Source: Candidatus Atribacteria bacterium
Lineage (GTDB): Bacteria > Atribacterota > Atribacteria > Atribacterales > Atribacteraceae
Length of the DNA stretch: 35,227 nt
Assembly: GCA_003561145.1 (NCBI GenBank)
Contig: PWXL01000228.1
Span: forward strand, 1-35,227
Direction of reading: 5' to 3'
Under the pieces are notes generated by a model. It had not been told where the DNA came from. It saw only the letters and a program-made list of their open reading frames with translations, and did not search any database. The position numbers were made by a program, and so were the translations under genes. Every line of letters begins with the position of its first letter. The stretch's first letter is position 1. Positions 15,490-22,764 of the stretch are shown here, one piece after another.

Positions 15490-16569
15490 ATGAGTAGCGG
15501 CACAATGAAAGCCTGGATTTTCCAGGAGCCTGAATCTATGCAACTCGAAGAAAGAGAGATACCCAGTCCGGCTGCTGATCAACTTCTCATCAGGGTAAAG
15601 GCCTGTGGGGTGTGTGGTTCCGATGTAGCTTACTACTGGGGTGAGTCATCATTGGAAACACCGGATGGGAAAGGACCCCTTGTATTGGGACATGAATTTT
15701 CCGGTGAGGTGGCAGAAGTAGGGGATATCCCCGCCTCAAAAAACCTTTTCCAGCCAGGAGACCGGGTAACAGTGAACCCGGTACAATATTGTAATACCTG
15801 CGAGGTATGTCACCGTGGGCAGGTCAACCTCTGTGAGAACAAGGGTGTCCTGGGTGTTTCGGCCGACGGAGCTTTTGCAGAATACGTCTTGTCCCACTAC
15901 CAGCATGTATACCGATTGCCGGAAAGCGTGTCTTATGAGGCCGGAGCCTTTACTGAACCACTGGCCTGCGGGACCTATGCAGTAAAAAACCTGGATATTT
16001 CATTGGGGGATACGGTGGTTGTTTTGGGTCCGGGAGCCATTGGATTGTCCATTGTCGCTTTGGCCAAGGCAAGCGGAGCCGGCAGAGTCATCCTGGCTGG
16101 AACCCGCGACTATCGTCTCGAGACGGGGAAAACAGTGGGAGCAGATGTATTAATGAATACAAGCGATGTTTCTTCCCAGTATTACTGCGCTGATATCACA
16201 CAAGAAATAAACAAGCAGACCCGGGGGAAAATGGCCGAAAGGGTGATTGTAGCTACAGGTTCCACGCAAGCCATGCATCTTGCCCTGGAAATCAGCGGAC
16301 GCCGGTCGTTGATTGTATACTTCGGTCTTCCGGGGGACCGCGATAAGGTGGAAGTACCCGCATTGCAGTCGATCCTTTGGGATAAAACAATCAAGTTCTC
16401 TTGGTTGGCTGCCTTTACGTGGGTAGAGGCTCTTGAAGCCATTCAGAGTGGTTTGGTGAATACCTCTCCTCTCATCACTCACAGTTTCCCTCTGGATCAG
16501 CTGATGGAAGCACTGGTTGTGTCCAGGGAAAAGAGGGGAAACCCCCTGAAAGTAATGGTGACAATGTAG
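15490..16569 (+). CDS. Zinc-dependent alcohol/polyol dehydrogenase (MDR family)
   Basis: A 359-residue medium-chain dehydrogenase. The catalytic zinc site is CGVCGSDVAYYWG (Cys about 39) and GHEFSGEV (His-Glu about 67-68). The structural zinc loop is CNTCEVCHRGQVNLC, with all four Cys present. The NAD(P) Rossmann motif is VVVLGPGAIGLSIVALAKASG (about 175-195). It resembles sorbitol, threonine or other polyol dehydrogenases. The ATG follows AAGGAGGAAAATT. It forms an operon with the isomerase/epimerase upstream, suggesting oxidation of a sugar or polyol whose product is then isomerised. The substrate cannot be fixed from sequence. Confidence 0.9.
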   Translation: MSSGTMKAWIFQEPESMQLEEREIPSPAADQLLIRVKACGVCGSDVAYYWGESSLETPDGKGPLVLGHEFSGEVAEVGDIPASKNLFQPGDRVTVNPVQYCNTCEVCHRGQVNLCENKGVLGVSADGAFAEYVLSHYQHVYRLPESVSYEAGAFTEPLACGTYAVKNLDISLGDTVVVLGPGAIGLSIVALAKASGAGRVILAGTRDYRLETGKTVGADVLMNTSDVSSQYYCADITQEINKQTRGKMAERVIVATGSTQAMHLALEISGRRSLIVYFGLPGDRDKVEVPALQSILWDKTIKFSWLAAFTWVEALEAIQSGLVNTSPLITHSFPLDQLMEALVVSREKRGNPLKVMVTM

Positions 16570-16666
16570 GGTGTGTCATACAACACGGCGAGAGAATGAA
16601 GCTGTGGAAAAGGAAACTCACACAACATTTTCTTACATATATGAGAGAGACTTCGGGAGCATATTT

Positions 16667-16715
16667 CACCACCATGCCCGCTCTCACGGGTCATGAGAGA
16701 GCGGGCATGGTGGTG
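16667..16715. repeat. Perfect 19-bp inverted repeat (large hairpin)
   Basis: CACCACCATGCCCGCTCTC (16667-16685) is exactly complementary to 16697-16715, with an 11-base loop. There is no T-run on either strand after the stem, so it is not a standard terminator. It lies between the dehydrogenase stop and the LacI start. Confidence 0.85.
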
Positions 16716-16793
16716 TGTCGCCCATGTTGCAAGGAAAACCCACTCATTGTTCATCCTTTTACAGTTTTTCTATGCACGGGAGGTACTTGTTCA

Positions 16794-17834
16794 GTGAGCT
16801 CAAACGACCGAAACCGGACCAAAGCCACGATGCGCGATGTGGCACGGGAAGCCGGTGTGGCCCAGTCAACGGTGTCTCATTACATCAATAAAACCGCCAC
16901 CGTTGCACCAGGGACGAAAGGGAAAATTCGAGAAGCTATACGGAAAATGGATTACAGGCCGAACATGGTAGCGCGTAACCTGAAAACCCGGGGTTCCAAT
17001 ATACTCCCGCTCTTTGTGCCGGATATTACCAACCCCTTTTATTCTGAACTGGCAAAAGGCGTAGCCGATGCAGCACGCAAGGAGGGTTTTGATATAGTTC
17101 TCTATGATACGGGATACCAGCGTAACAGGGAAGATGACTATCTTGAACTTGCCTTGCGTCAACAGGCAGGTGGAGTGGTGATTGGATATAACCTGCTTAA
17201 CGACCGTTTGTGGGAACGGCTGGAAAAGACACATACACCATCGATCTTGATTGATGTATACCCTCCCAACAATTCGTGGTCATCAGTAGTGGTGGATAAT
17301 GAAGAAGGTATCCGTCTTGCAGTTGATTACCTCTACAGTTTGGGTCACCGTGATATCGCTTACCTTTCCGAACCTCCCTATTTGTTACCCCTGATCAAGA
17401 GGCTGCGAGAGTTTATTCGGATATTGAAAGTACGTGGTCTTGAAGTTCGACGGGAATGGATACTGGTGGAAAAAGAGCAGATGAACAGGGTGAAAATAGG
17501 TTCTTCCCTCGGAAAAAAACTCTTGGCTTCACCGTTGCGACCTACAGCAGTAGTAACGAGTTCAGATCTCGTAGCGATAGGAGCATTGAATGCCTTTCTT
17601 TCCAGTGGAATCATGGTACCTTCAGATCTTTCCCTGGTCGGTTTTGATGACATCATTCTTGCCTCTTATGTGTATCCATCTCTCACAACAATCAGGCAAC
17701 CAAAATTTGACATGGGACAGCGAGGTGTGAAAATATTAATGAAACTTATGTCACAGGTTGAGGAACATTCACCGATGGTGGAGATTATTCCCCCCCAATT
17801 GATCGAGCGTCAATCATGTTGCGCTAGGCGTTGA
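16794..17834 (+). CDS. LacI-family transcriptional regulator
   Basis: A 346-residue LacI/GalR repressor. The DNA-binding part begins TMRDVAREAGVAQSTVSHYI, with hinge YRPNMVARNLKTRG. The effector domain has ILPLFVPDITNPFYSELAKG, AGGVVIGY, LSLVGFDDIILASYVYPSLT and TIRQPKFDMGQ. GTG 16794 is chosen because GGAGGT lies nine bases upstream. The open frame continues back to 16596 through a large hairpin but lacks a start context. It shares domain order with the LacI gene at 823 but is clearly divergent. It is probably the local regulator of the isomerase and dehydrogenase genes. No own promoter was convincing. Confidence 0.94.
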   Translation: MSSNDRNRTKATMRDVAREAGVAQSTVSHYINKTATVAPGTKGKIREAIRKMDYRPNMVARNLKTRGSNILPLFVPDITNPFYSELAKGVADAARKEGFDIVLYDTGYQRNREDDYLELALRQQAGGVVIGYNLLNDRLWERLEKTHTPSILIDVYPPNNSWSSVVVDNEEGIRLAVDYLYSLGHRDIAYLSEPPYLLPLIKRLREFIRILKVRGLEVRREWILVEKEQMNRVKIGSSLGKKLLASPLRPTAVVTSSDLVAIGALNAFLSSGIMVPSDLSLVGFDDIILASYVYPSLTTIRQPKFDMGQRGVKILMKLMSQVEEHSPMVEIIPPQLIERQSCCARR

Positions 17835-18022
17835 TTCCTTCTGTTGCAGCATTCCCTCATAATTTTCTCCACCTGGACCATCCATGTGGCAGGATATTTT
17901 TCCCATTGAACTCATGTTTGCACTTATGTATAGTAGTTTTTCGGTGTATAATACAAGTGTAAAAAAATGAGTGTAGCACAGGCAAAGCGAATCGGAAAAA
18001 CACAAAAAAAATCGGCATTGAC

Positions 18023-18049
18023 TCAAGTTTCCTTTGCATCGGTCGATGT
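18023..18049 (+). promoter_or_regulatory. Sigma-28 (FliA/SigD) promoter for flgM
   Basis: TCAAGTTT (18023-18030), 11 bases, then GTCGATGT (18042-18049), compared with the established TAAAGTTT-N11-GCCGATAA. The -35 matches 7/8 with exact spacing. It lies 44 bases before the flgM-like start, where a sigma-28 promoter is expected. Confidence 0.65.
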
Positions 18050-18093
18050 ACAGGTGTAGAGATGAGTGGGATACGAAGGGGTGCGATACGGGT

Positions 18094-18414
18094 ATGAAGA
18101 TACAATCAAACCAGGTGGAGTCGATAATGAAATTGTATCAGGACCGTTGTGCGGAGGGTAAAGAAAAAGCCGAGAGAACCGGTGTGAAAAAAACCCGAGA
18201 TGACCGGCTTACACCTTCTCCAACAGCGCGGGAGTTGATCCGGTTGAAAGGCCGTTATAGAGAGATTGCGTCCATGAGAGAACAATTGGTTGAAGAAATC
18301 AAGCAACGGGTGAAAGACGGTACATACAAGGTTCAAGGGAGACAGGTAGCGGAAAAATTAATCAACCGGGAAATGGTGGACTATCTGATCGAGCGAGGGA
18401 AGGAACGCATGTGA
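18094..18414 (+). CDS. flgM: FlgM-like anti-sigma-28 factor
   Basis: A 106-residue protein of FlgM length and layout. The polar N-terminus starts MKIQSNQVESIMKLYQ; the middle is basic and disordered (RTGVKKTRDDRLTPSPTARE). The C-terminal sigma-binding helices include MREQLVEEIKQRVKDGTYKV and the family-typical GRQVAEKLINREMVDYLI. FlgM holds the flagellar sigma factor inactive until the hook is complete and FlgM is secreted. ATG 18094 follows AAGGGGTG. Unusually, no flagellar gene (flgN, flgK, flgL, csrA) follows; the next gene, 358 bases on, is thioredoxin-like. The sigma-28-type promoter upstream supports the assignment. Confidence 0.8.
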   Translation: MKIQSNQVESIMKLYQDRCAEGKEKAERTGVKKTRDDRLTPSPTARELIRLKGRYREIASMREQLVEEIKQRVKDGTYKVQGRQVAEKLINREMVDYLIERGKERM

Positions 18415-18772
18415 TTACCAATGGTCATCTCCTGGGGGTGCCCCCTCCAGATGAACCAGTATCGCCCAAGGCAAACCATCCGTGAGTACCCTTTTTACCG
18501 TTTAAGTATTGCGACTTTTTCATCTTGATCCTTCACTCTTATCCGTGTTGCCAAAGCATAGACTTTGGTAGGCAATAACCGATAACGGAGAAACAGGTTC
18601 CACATGTTTCCATCACCGCCTGTGTCCTCCTGAATGTTTTCTTCTACTTCCTTCTTCAGGCACTATAGAAAATACCGCTTTTTACTATATCATATCCTTA
18701 CCGGGAATGAAGGGGAACGGGCAAGCATTGAAAAGAGTATACTTGTAAAGAATATGAAAGGAGAACCACTGT
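18415..18772. other. 358-base gene-free region between flgM and the thioredoxin-like gene
   Basis: No credible gene. It contains a G/C-rich imperfect inverted repeat right after flgM (18425-18454, arms TCATCT/AGATGA around GGGGG/CCCCC), a second imperfect repeat (TTGCCAAAG...CTTTGGTAGGCAA, 18548-18575) and a sigma-28-like promoter (18559-18585). The last 90 bases are AT-rich without a clear sigma-A promoter. Confidence 0.5.
18559..18585 (+). promoter_or_regulatory. Second sigma-28-like promoter
   Basis: TAGACTTT (18559-18566), 11 bases, then ACCGATAA (18578-18585): 6/8 and 7/8 matches to the sigma-28 consensus with exact spacing. A transcript would run through about 180 bases into the thioredoxin-like gene and Lpt operon. 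Confidence 0.45.
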
Positions 18773-19543
18773 ATGCGACTGAGCAGGATTATTTGTTTTG
18801 GTCTGGTGCTGGTAATTGTGTGGTGTGCAGGTGGCGGGTTGATACATGCCCGTGAGGCTCCTGATTTTACCCTGCCGGGTCTGAGCGGGGATTCCGTTTC
18901 ACTGTCTGATTGGACGGGTTACCCGCTCATCATTTCTTTTTTTACCACCTGGTGTCCATTTTGTACTGAGGAACTGACTCATTTGGAGGAATTGTACCAG
19001 GAACATGCTTCTGTAAGAGGTTTAAGGGTAGTGGCTGTGAATATTGCAGAGCCTGAGGAGAAAGTACAAGAGATGGTTTCCCGCCTTGGTCTTACATATA
19101 CCGTTGCCCTTGATGAGGGAAGCGGGGTAGCGAGCCGGTACAGAATTGTAGGTTTACCCACCTCGTATCTCGTGAATCCTGATGGGACGATTTCGGATAT
19201 GATTATTGGAGCGACGCGACCATCCGTATGGATGGAAAAATTGGAAAAAATATTTTGGTATGATGGTCTGAGAAAAGAGGATATAGAGGATGTAGCTTCT
19301 GCAACTTCGGAACTGGTGGTTCTTGATTTACGGGAGGAAAAGGGAAACCCCTTTCCCGGTCATCATGGTGTGCGTTACCTCCAACGTGCGAATACCGACA
19401 ATATAACAGAAGGCCTTCACCCCGATGAGGTACACCTGATCTATGCCGATTCAAATAAAAAAGGTGCTGCAGCATCTCGTAAGCTCGCTCAAGAAGGCTT
19501 TACGATGGTTTACTACCAACTCGCCGATGAGACGGAGCCCTGA
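18773..19543 (+). CDS. TlpA-like thioredoxin with degenerate rhodanese tail
   Basis: A 256-residue exported redox protein. Residues 1-27 form a signal peptide or anchor (IICFGLVLVIVWCAGGG then IHA). A TlpA/ResA-type domain follows, with APDFTLPGLSGDSVSLSDW, the redox pair WCPFC (Cys61, Cys64) and the cis-Pro segment VGLPTSYLV. From about residue 178 a second domain resembles rhodanese (SELVVLDLREEKGNPFPGH; then VHLIYADSNKKGAAASRKLA and EGFTMVYYQLAD), but the catalytic Cys position is Ala225, so no sulfurtransferase activity is expected. The ATG follows AAAGGAGAA. Its 3' end overlaps the lptC start by 17 bases, so it heads the Lpt operon. Confidence 0.83.
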   Translation: MRLSRIICFGLVLVIVWCAGGGLIHAREAPDFTLPGLSGDSVSLSDWTGYPLIISFFTTWCPFCTEELTHLEELYQEHASVRGLRVVAVNIAEPEEKVQEMVSRLGLTYTVALDEGSGVASRYRIVGLPTSYLVNPDGTISDMIIGATRPSVWMEKLEKIFWYDGLRKEDIEDVASATSELVVLDLREEKGNPFPGHHGVRYLQRANTDNITEGLHPDEVHLIYADSNKKGAAASRKLAQEGFTMVYYQLADETEP

Positions 19544-20102
19544 CAGAGGGACCTTTCTTCTCATAATTTCCTCTATCATCGTTCTTTTCTGGACCGGATA
19601 TTATTTTTGGGGAAGCATTCCGCCATCTCCTCCCCTTGGGGAGGAAGGGGAGGAGATGGTGTATGAGCCGGCCCAACTTGAGGTAAACCTTGAGATGGCT
19701 GAAATAAGCGCCTTCAGTGGAGAAAGAAGGGAATGGGAAATCCAATCCCGTTCAATAATTAAACGGAATTCCATGTTGCACCTCCAGGACGTGGAGGGTG
19801 AGCTGTATCGTGACCGGCTTCCTCCATTGCGGTTACAGGCGGAAACAGGAAATGTCGATATCGACCTGGGTCGTATTGAACTTGCAACGATCCGATTGGA
19901 ATCGCAAGAAGAGGGGACAATCAGCGGAGAAAGCCTTACCTGGGCAAGCGACAGGGAAGTATTTCTGCTCAAGCATATTTCAATGGACACGGGGACGGCA
20001 CACATACGTGCGGGGTCTGGAACCATTTACCCTCACAGCGGCAAGGTTCGGCTGGAGGAAGAGGTTGAAGTACGCTTCAAGGTAGCTGGCTTTTCCCGGT
20101 AA
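19527..20102 (+). CDS. lptC: LptC-like lipopolysaccharide export protein
   Basis: A 191-residue bitopic protein. One N-terminal membrane span (about residues 10-28, FLLIISSIIVLFWTGYYFWG) precedes a periplasmic beta-jellyroll: VNLEMAEISAFSGERREWEI, then MLHLQDVEGELYRD, then TGNVDIDLGRIELATIRLES. This order fits LptC, which passes lipid from the LptB2FG transporter to LptA. ATG 19527 lies inside the previous gene's end; the frame is open back to 19443 without a better start. The ribosome site is weak, suggesting translational coupling. Its stop codon is part of a 15-bp tandem duplication. Identification rests on fold-like pattern and position before LptA, LptB and LptF/G homologues. Confidence 0.75.
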   Translation: MRRSPDRGTFLLIISSIIVLFWTGYYFWGSIPPSPPLGEEGEEMVYEPAQLEVNLEMAEISAFSGERREWEIQSRSIIKRNSMLHLQDVEGELYRDRLPPLRLQAETGNVDIDLGRIELATIRLESQEEGTISGESLTWASDREVFLLKHISMDTGTAHIRAGSGTIYPHSGKVRLEEEVEVRFKVAGFSR

Positions 20103-20129
20103 ACTTCTGAGGAGTAAACTTCTGAGGAG
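20100..20129 (+). repeat. 15-bp tandem duplication carrying a ribosome site
   Basis: TAAACTTCTGAGGAG occurs twice back to back (20100-20114 and 20115-20129). The first copy begins with the lptC stop codon. The second extends into the AGGAGG used by the next gene. Confidence 0.9.
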
Positions 20130-20137
20130 GAGAAAGC

Positions 20138-20839
20138 GTGAGAAAGAAAAAGGTATTTTCGGGTTTGCTTGTGCACATTGCAGCGGTGTTGCTCGCCCTT
20201 ATACCGGCATGGGCGGAAGCGGTTGAGGATGAAGTGGTTATTCGGACTACCATGGCCGAGTACGACGAGGAAACGGGTCGTATCTATGCCCAGGGGGAAT
20301 CCACCATCACCTGGCAGGGGGTGACCATGGTGTGTCCCTATTTGGAATTGGATACCCGCACCCAGGAAGCCACCAGTTCAGGAGAAATCATTATTACCTG
20401 GGAGGGAGCGAGAGTGGAAGCACAGGAAATGTTTTTTTCCGGGGAAAAAAACCAAGCCCGGCTTTCCCGGGTGAGGGGAGTGAGCGATGAATACGCTTTC
20501 TCCGCCGCAGAGGTTGATTTTGATTTTACCGGTGAACGCATGGTAATGAAGGGAGACCCACTGCTGGAGTTGAGTGAGTATACTGTACGCGCTCTTTCGA
20601 TAGAGCACTCTTTTCCCTCAAAAGCCTGGTTTGCTTCCTCGGTAACACTTACCCGGCCGGGGTGGGAAGGGCGTTCTTCACGAGCTATGTTCCGGGAGGG
20701 AGATGATGTGATTGAACTTTCAGGTGATGCACGGATACGCAGAGAGGACAGTACTCTCCGTGGAGAAAAGGTACTGGTGTTTTTAGAAACAGGTCGGGTC
20801 AGAGTTGAAGGTGATGTAGAGATCACCATAACCCAGTGA
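20138..20839 (+). CDS. lptA: LptA/OstA-like periplasmic protein
   Basis: A 233-residue exported protein with signal peptide 1-28 (GLLVHIAAVLLALIPAWAEA). The rest is OstA-like beta-strand repeats: MAEYDEETGRIYAQGESTIT, MVCPYLELDTRTQEATSSGE, RVEAQEMFFSGEKNQARLSR, then RMVMKGDPLLELSEYTVRAL and DDVIELSGDARIRREDSTLR. LptA forms the periplasmic bridge that carries lipopolysaccharide to the outer membrane. At 233 residues it is longer than enteric LptA (about 185), with room for extra strands. The start is GTG 20138 after AGGAGGAGAAAGC. It lies between lptC-like and lptB-like genes, which strongly supports the role. It overlaps the next start. Confidence 0.8.
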   Translation: MRKKKVFSGLLVHIAAVLLALIPAWAEAVEDEVVIRTTMAEYDEETGRIYAQGESTITWQGVTMVCPYLELDTRTQEATSSGEIIITWEGARVEAQEMFFSGEKNQARLSRVRGVSDEYAFSAAEVDFDFTGERMVMKGDPLLELSEYTVRALSIEHSFPSKAWFASSVTLTRPGWEGRSSRAMFREGDDVIELSGDARIRREDSTLRGEKVLVFLETGRVRVEGDVEITITQ

Positions 20840-21591
20840 TGGTGGTGACGGGATTGAACAACGGTCATTGGACAACGCTGCGGGGAGAGACACTTTCCAA
20901 GGCATACAATCGTAAGCGTATTGTGAACGAGGTTGACGTTGAAGTAAGCCGAGGTGAAATCGTAGGTTTATTGGGACCTAACGGTGCAGGAAAGACCACA
21001 ACATTTTATTTAATGGTCGGCTTGGTCAAACCGGATGGCGGAACCGTCTATCTTGACGATTTGAAGCTTACCCCATATCCAATGTATTCACGTGCACGCA
21101 TGGGGGTTGGGTATCTTCCCCAGGAAGCATCGGTGTTCCGCCGTTTAAGCGTACAGGAAAATATAGACCTGGTGCTTGAAATGCAAGGTTTGCCACGACA
21201 AAAAGTGTTACAGAGGAGAAACGAGTTGTTGGAAGAGTTCGGCATTGCACCCCTCTCTCGTTCCCAGGCAAATCTTCTCTCGGGTGGTGAGCGCAGGCGG
21301 CTGGAGATTGCCAGAGCCATAGCAACTTCACCATCTTTCCTGCTTTTGGATGAACCATTCACCGGCATCGATCCCATTGCAGTCGAAGAGATTCAGAGAC
21401 TTATTCAGTTTTTGGCTTCCCGTAATATCGGAGTACTTATCACCGACCATGCAGTGAGAGAAACCCTGGCAATCACCGATCGCTCCTACATCATGTTTGA
21501 GGGAAGTATTTTAACTTCCGGAACATCGAAGGAAATTATAGAATCCGAATTGAGCCGGAAGCATTACCTGGGTGAACGGTTTAACCTGTGA
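20836..21591 (+). CDS. lptB: LptB-like ABC ATPase
   Basis: A 251-residue ATPase of the lipopolysaccharide-export ABC transporter. Walker A is GPNGAGKT (47-54), the Q-loop YLPQEAS, the signature LSGGE (148-152), Walker B LLLDEPF (169-175) and the switch His in TDHAVRETL (205). The segment SVFRRLSVQENI and the DHAVRETL stretch are typical of LptB. The start is GTG 20836 or ATG 20839, both overlapping the lptA-like stop. The first 13 residues extend beyond the usual N-terminus. It powers the LptF/G-like permease encoded 39 bases downstream. Confidence 0.92.
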   Translation: MMVVTGLNNGHWTTLRGETLSKAYNRKRIVNEVDVEVSRGEIVGLLGPNGAGKTTTFYLMVGLVKPDGGTVYLDDLKLTPYPMYSRARMGVGYLPQEASVFRRLSVQENIDLVLEMQGLPRQKVLQRRNELLEEFGIAPLSRSQANLLSGGERRRLEIARAIATSPSFLLLDEPFTGIDPIAVEEIQRLIQFLASRNIGVLITDHAVRETLAITDRSYIMFEGSILTSGTSKEIIESELSRKHYLGERFNL

Positions 21592-21630
21592 GATGAAAAT
21601 CTTTTTCATTACAAAAATCGACAGTCAGTT

Positions 21631-22719
21631 ATGACAATTCTGGATCGATATATCCTCAAACAAGCAGTGGTAAATTTTGCCTTCGGGGTTACTCTGTTTG
21701 TTACTATTCTGACAGCCGGTGACCTTCTTTTCCGACTGACCCGTTTGTGGTTGCAAGCGGGTTTAGCCTTCGGGACTGTTGTAAGAGTTTTTGTCTATAG
21801 TATTCCATCATTTCTTATTTATGTATTGCCCATGGCGGTGCTGCTGTCGGTCTTGCTCACTATGAGCCGACTGGCAGCGGGAAGTGAAGTGATCGCTTTC
21901 AGGTCGAGCGGAATAAGCCTGAAGAGAGGAGCACTTCCTTTTTTCCTGCTCGCGCTATGGGCATGCACAGGAACCGTCATTCTCAGTGAATGGGCCTTAC
22001 CGGCATCCGTTATACGTTTACAGCAGGTCGTGGGAGAGGAGAGCGCCCTACCGGATTGGCTGGTACAGGAAAACACATTTTTTACCGATACAAGCGTGCC
22101 CGGCACGGAACGGGTTTTTTATGTCAAACGTATCGACCGGGAAAAAGGTCAACTGCATGATGTTATTGTACAGGAGTTTGACCAGCGAGGCCTCACCCGT
22201 ATCATTAACGCGGAACAAGCCTTTATTGGGACCAACCAGTGGGTTTTCCTCAATGGCGTGTATTACGAAATGGACGAGGCAGGCAGGGTCGAACGGGTTG
22301 TCCGTTATCAGAGGGAAGTGATATCCACGCGGCAAACAATAGCGGAGATGGTCGAGGCAAGACGCAAGCCCCAGGAAATGAGTTTTGCGGAACTCTCCGC
22401 TTTCATTGACCGCGAAGGAAAACGGGGACAGCATACTGCTCCTTTGGAACTTATGCTCTGGCAGAAAACAGCTATACCATTCGCCTGTCTTGTGTTTGCC
22501 CTGTTAGGGGTTCCCCTGGGGGTTACATCGCCCCGGGCAGGCAAATCAGTAGGTATCGGTATAAGTATATTGATAGTTTTCGGTTATTACGTGTTTTTTT
22601 CTTTGACTGGAGCTCTTGCGGAGGGTGGGACAATAGGTCCGTTTTTTGGAGCATGGTTTGGGAACTTCATCGGGGTAGCTGCCGGTATGATATTGTTGTG
22701 GGTGAAAGATAGCCACTGA
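21631..22719 (+). CDS. LptF/LptG family permease
   Basis: A 362-residue YjgP/YjgQ-family permease. The N-terminal span begins ILDRYILKQAVVNFAFGVTL, followed by two further spans (VRVFVYSIPSFLIYVLPMAVLLS). A periplasmic beta-jellyroll lies at about 130-255, including ERVFYVKRIDREKGQLHDVI. Three C-terminal spans include LVFALLGVPLGVTSPRAGKS, a family hallmark. It forms the membrane part of the LPS extractor with LptB and LptC. Only one LptF/G gene is present here; many bacteria have two, so this one may form a homodimer or have a partner elsewhere. No strong ribosome site precedes ATG 21631. Confidence 0.9.
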   Translation: MTILDRYILKQAVVNFAFGVTLFVTILTAGDLLFRLTRLWLQAGLAFGTVVRVFVYSIPSFLIYVLPMAVLLSVLLTMSRLAAGSEVIAFRSSGISLKRGALPFFLLALWACTGTVILSEWALPASVIRLQQVVGEESALPDWLVQENTFFTDTSVPGTERVFYVKRIDREKGQLHDVIVQEFDQRGLTRIINAEQAFIGTNQWVFLNGVYYEMDEAGRVERVVRYQREVISTRQTIAEMVEARRKPQEMSFAELSAFIDREGKRGQHTAPLELMLWQKTAIPFACLVFALLGVPLGVTSPRAGKSVGIGISILIVFGYYVFFSLTGALAEGGTIGPFFGAWFGNFIGVAAGMILLWVKDSH

Positions 22720-22764
22720 GGATTTTTTATTCCAGGCTCCAGGAGAATCGACGGGGAGTGAACA

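Noticed and set aside
17970..18050. Possible c-di-GMP (GEMM) riboswitch before flgM, from a GCACAGGCAAAGC stretch
   Set aside because: The second conserved block (GGACGCAAAGCC-like) is missing; the region is better explained by the sigma-28 promoter.
18425..18454. Terminator after flgM
   Set aside because: The inverted repeat is imperfect, has a two-base loop at its core and no T-run.
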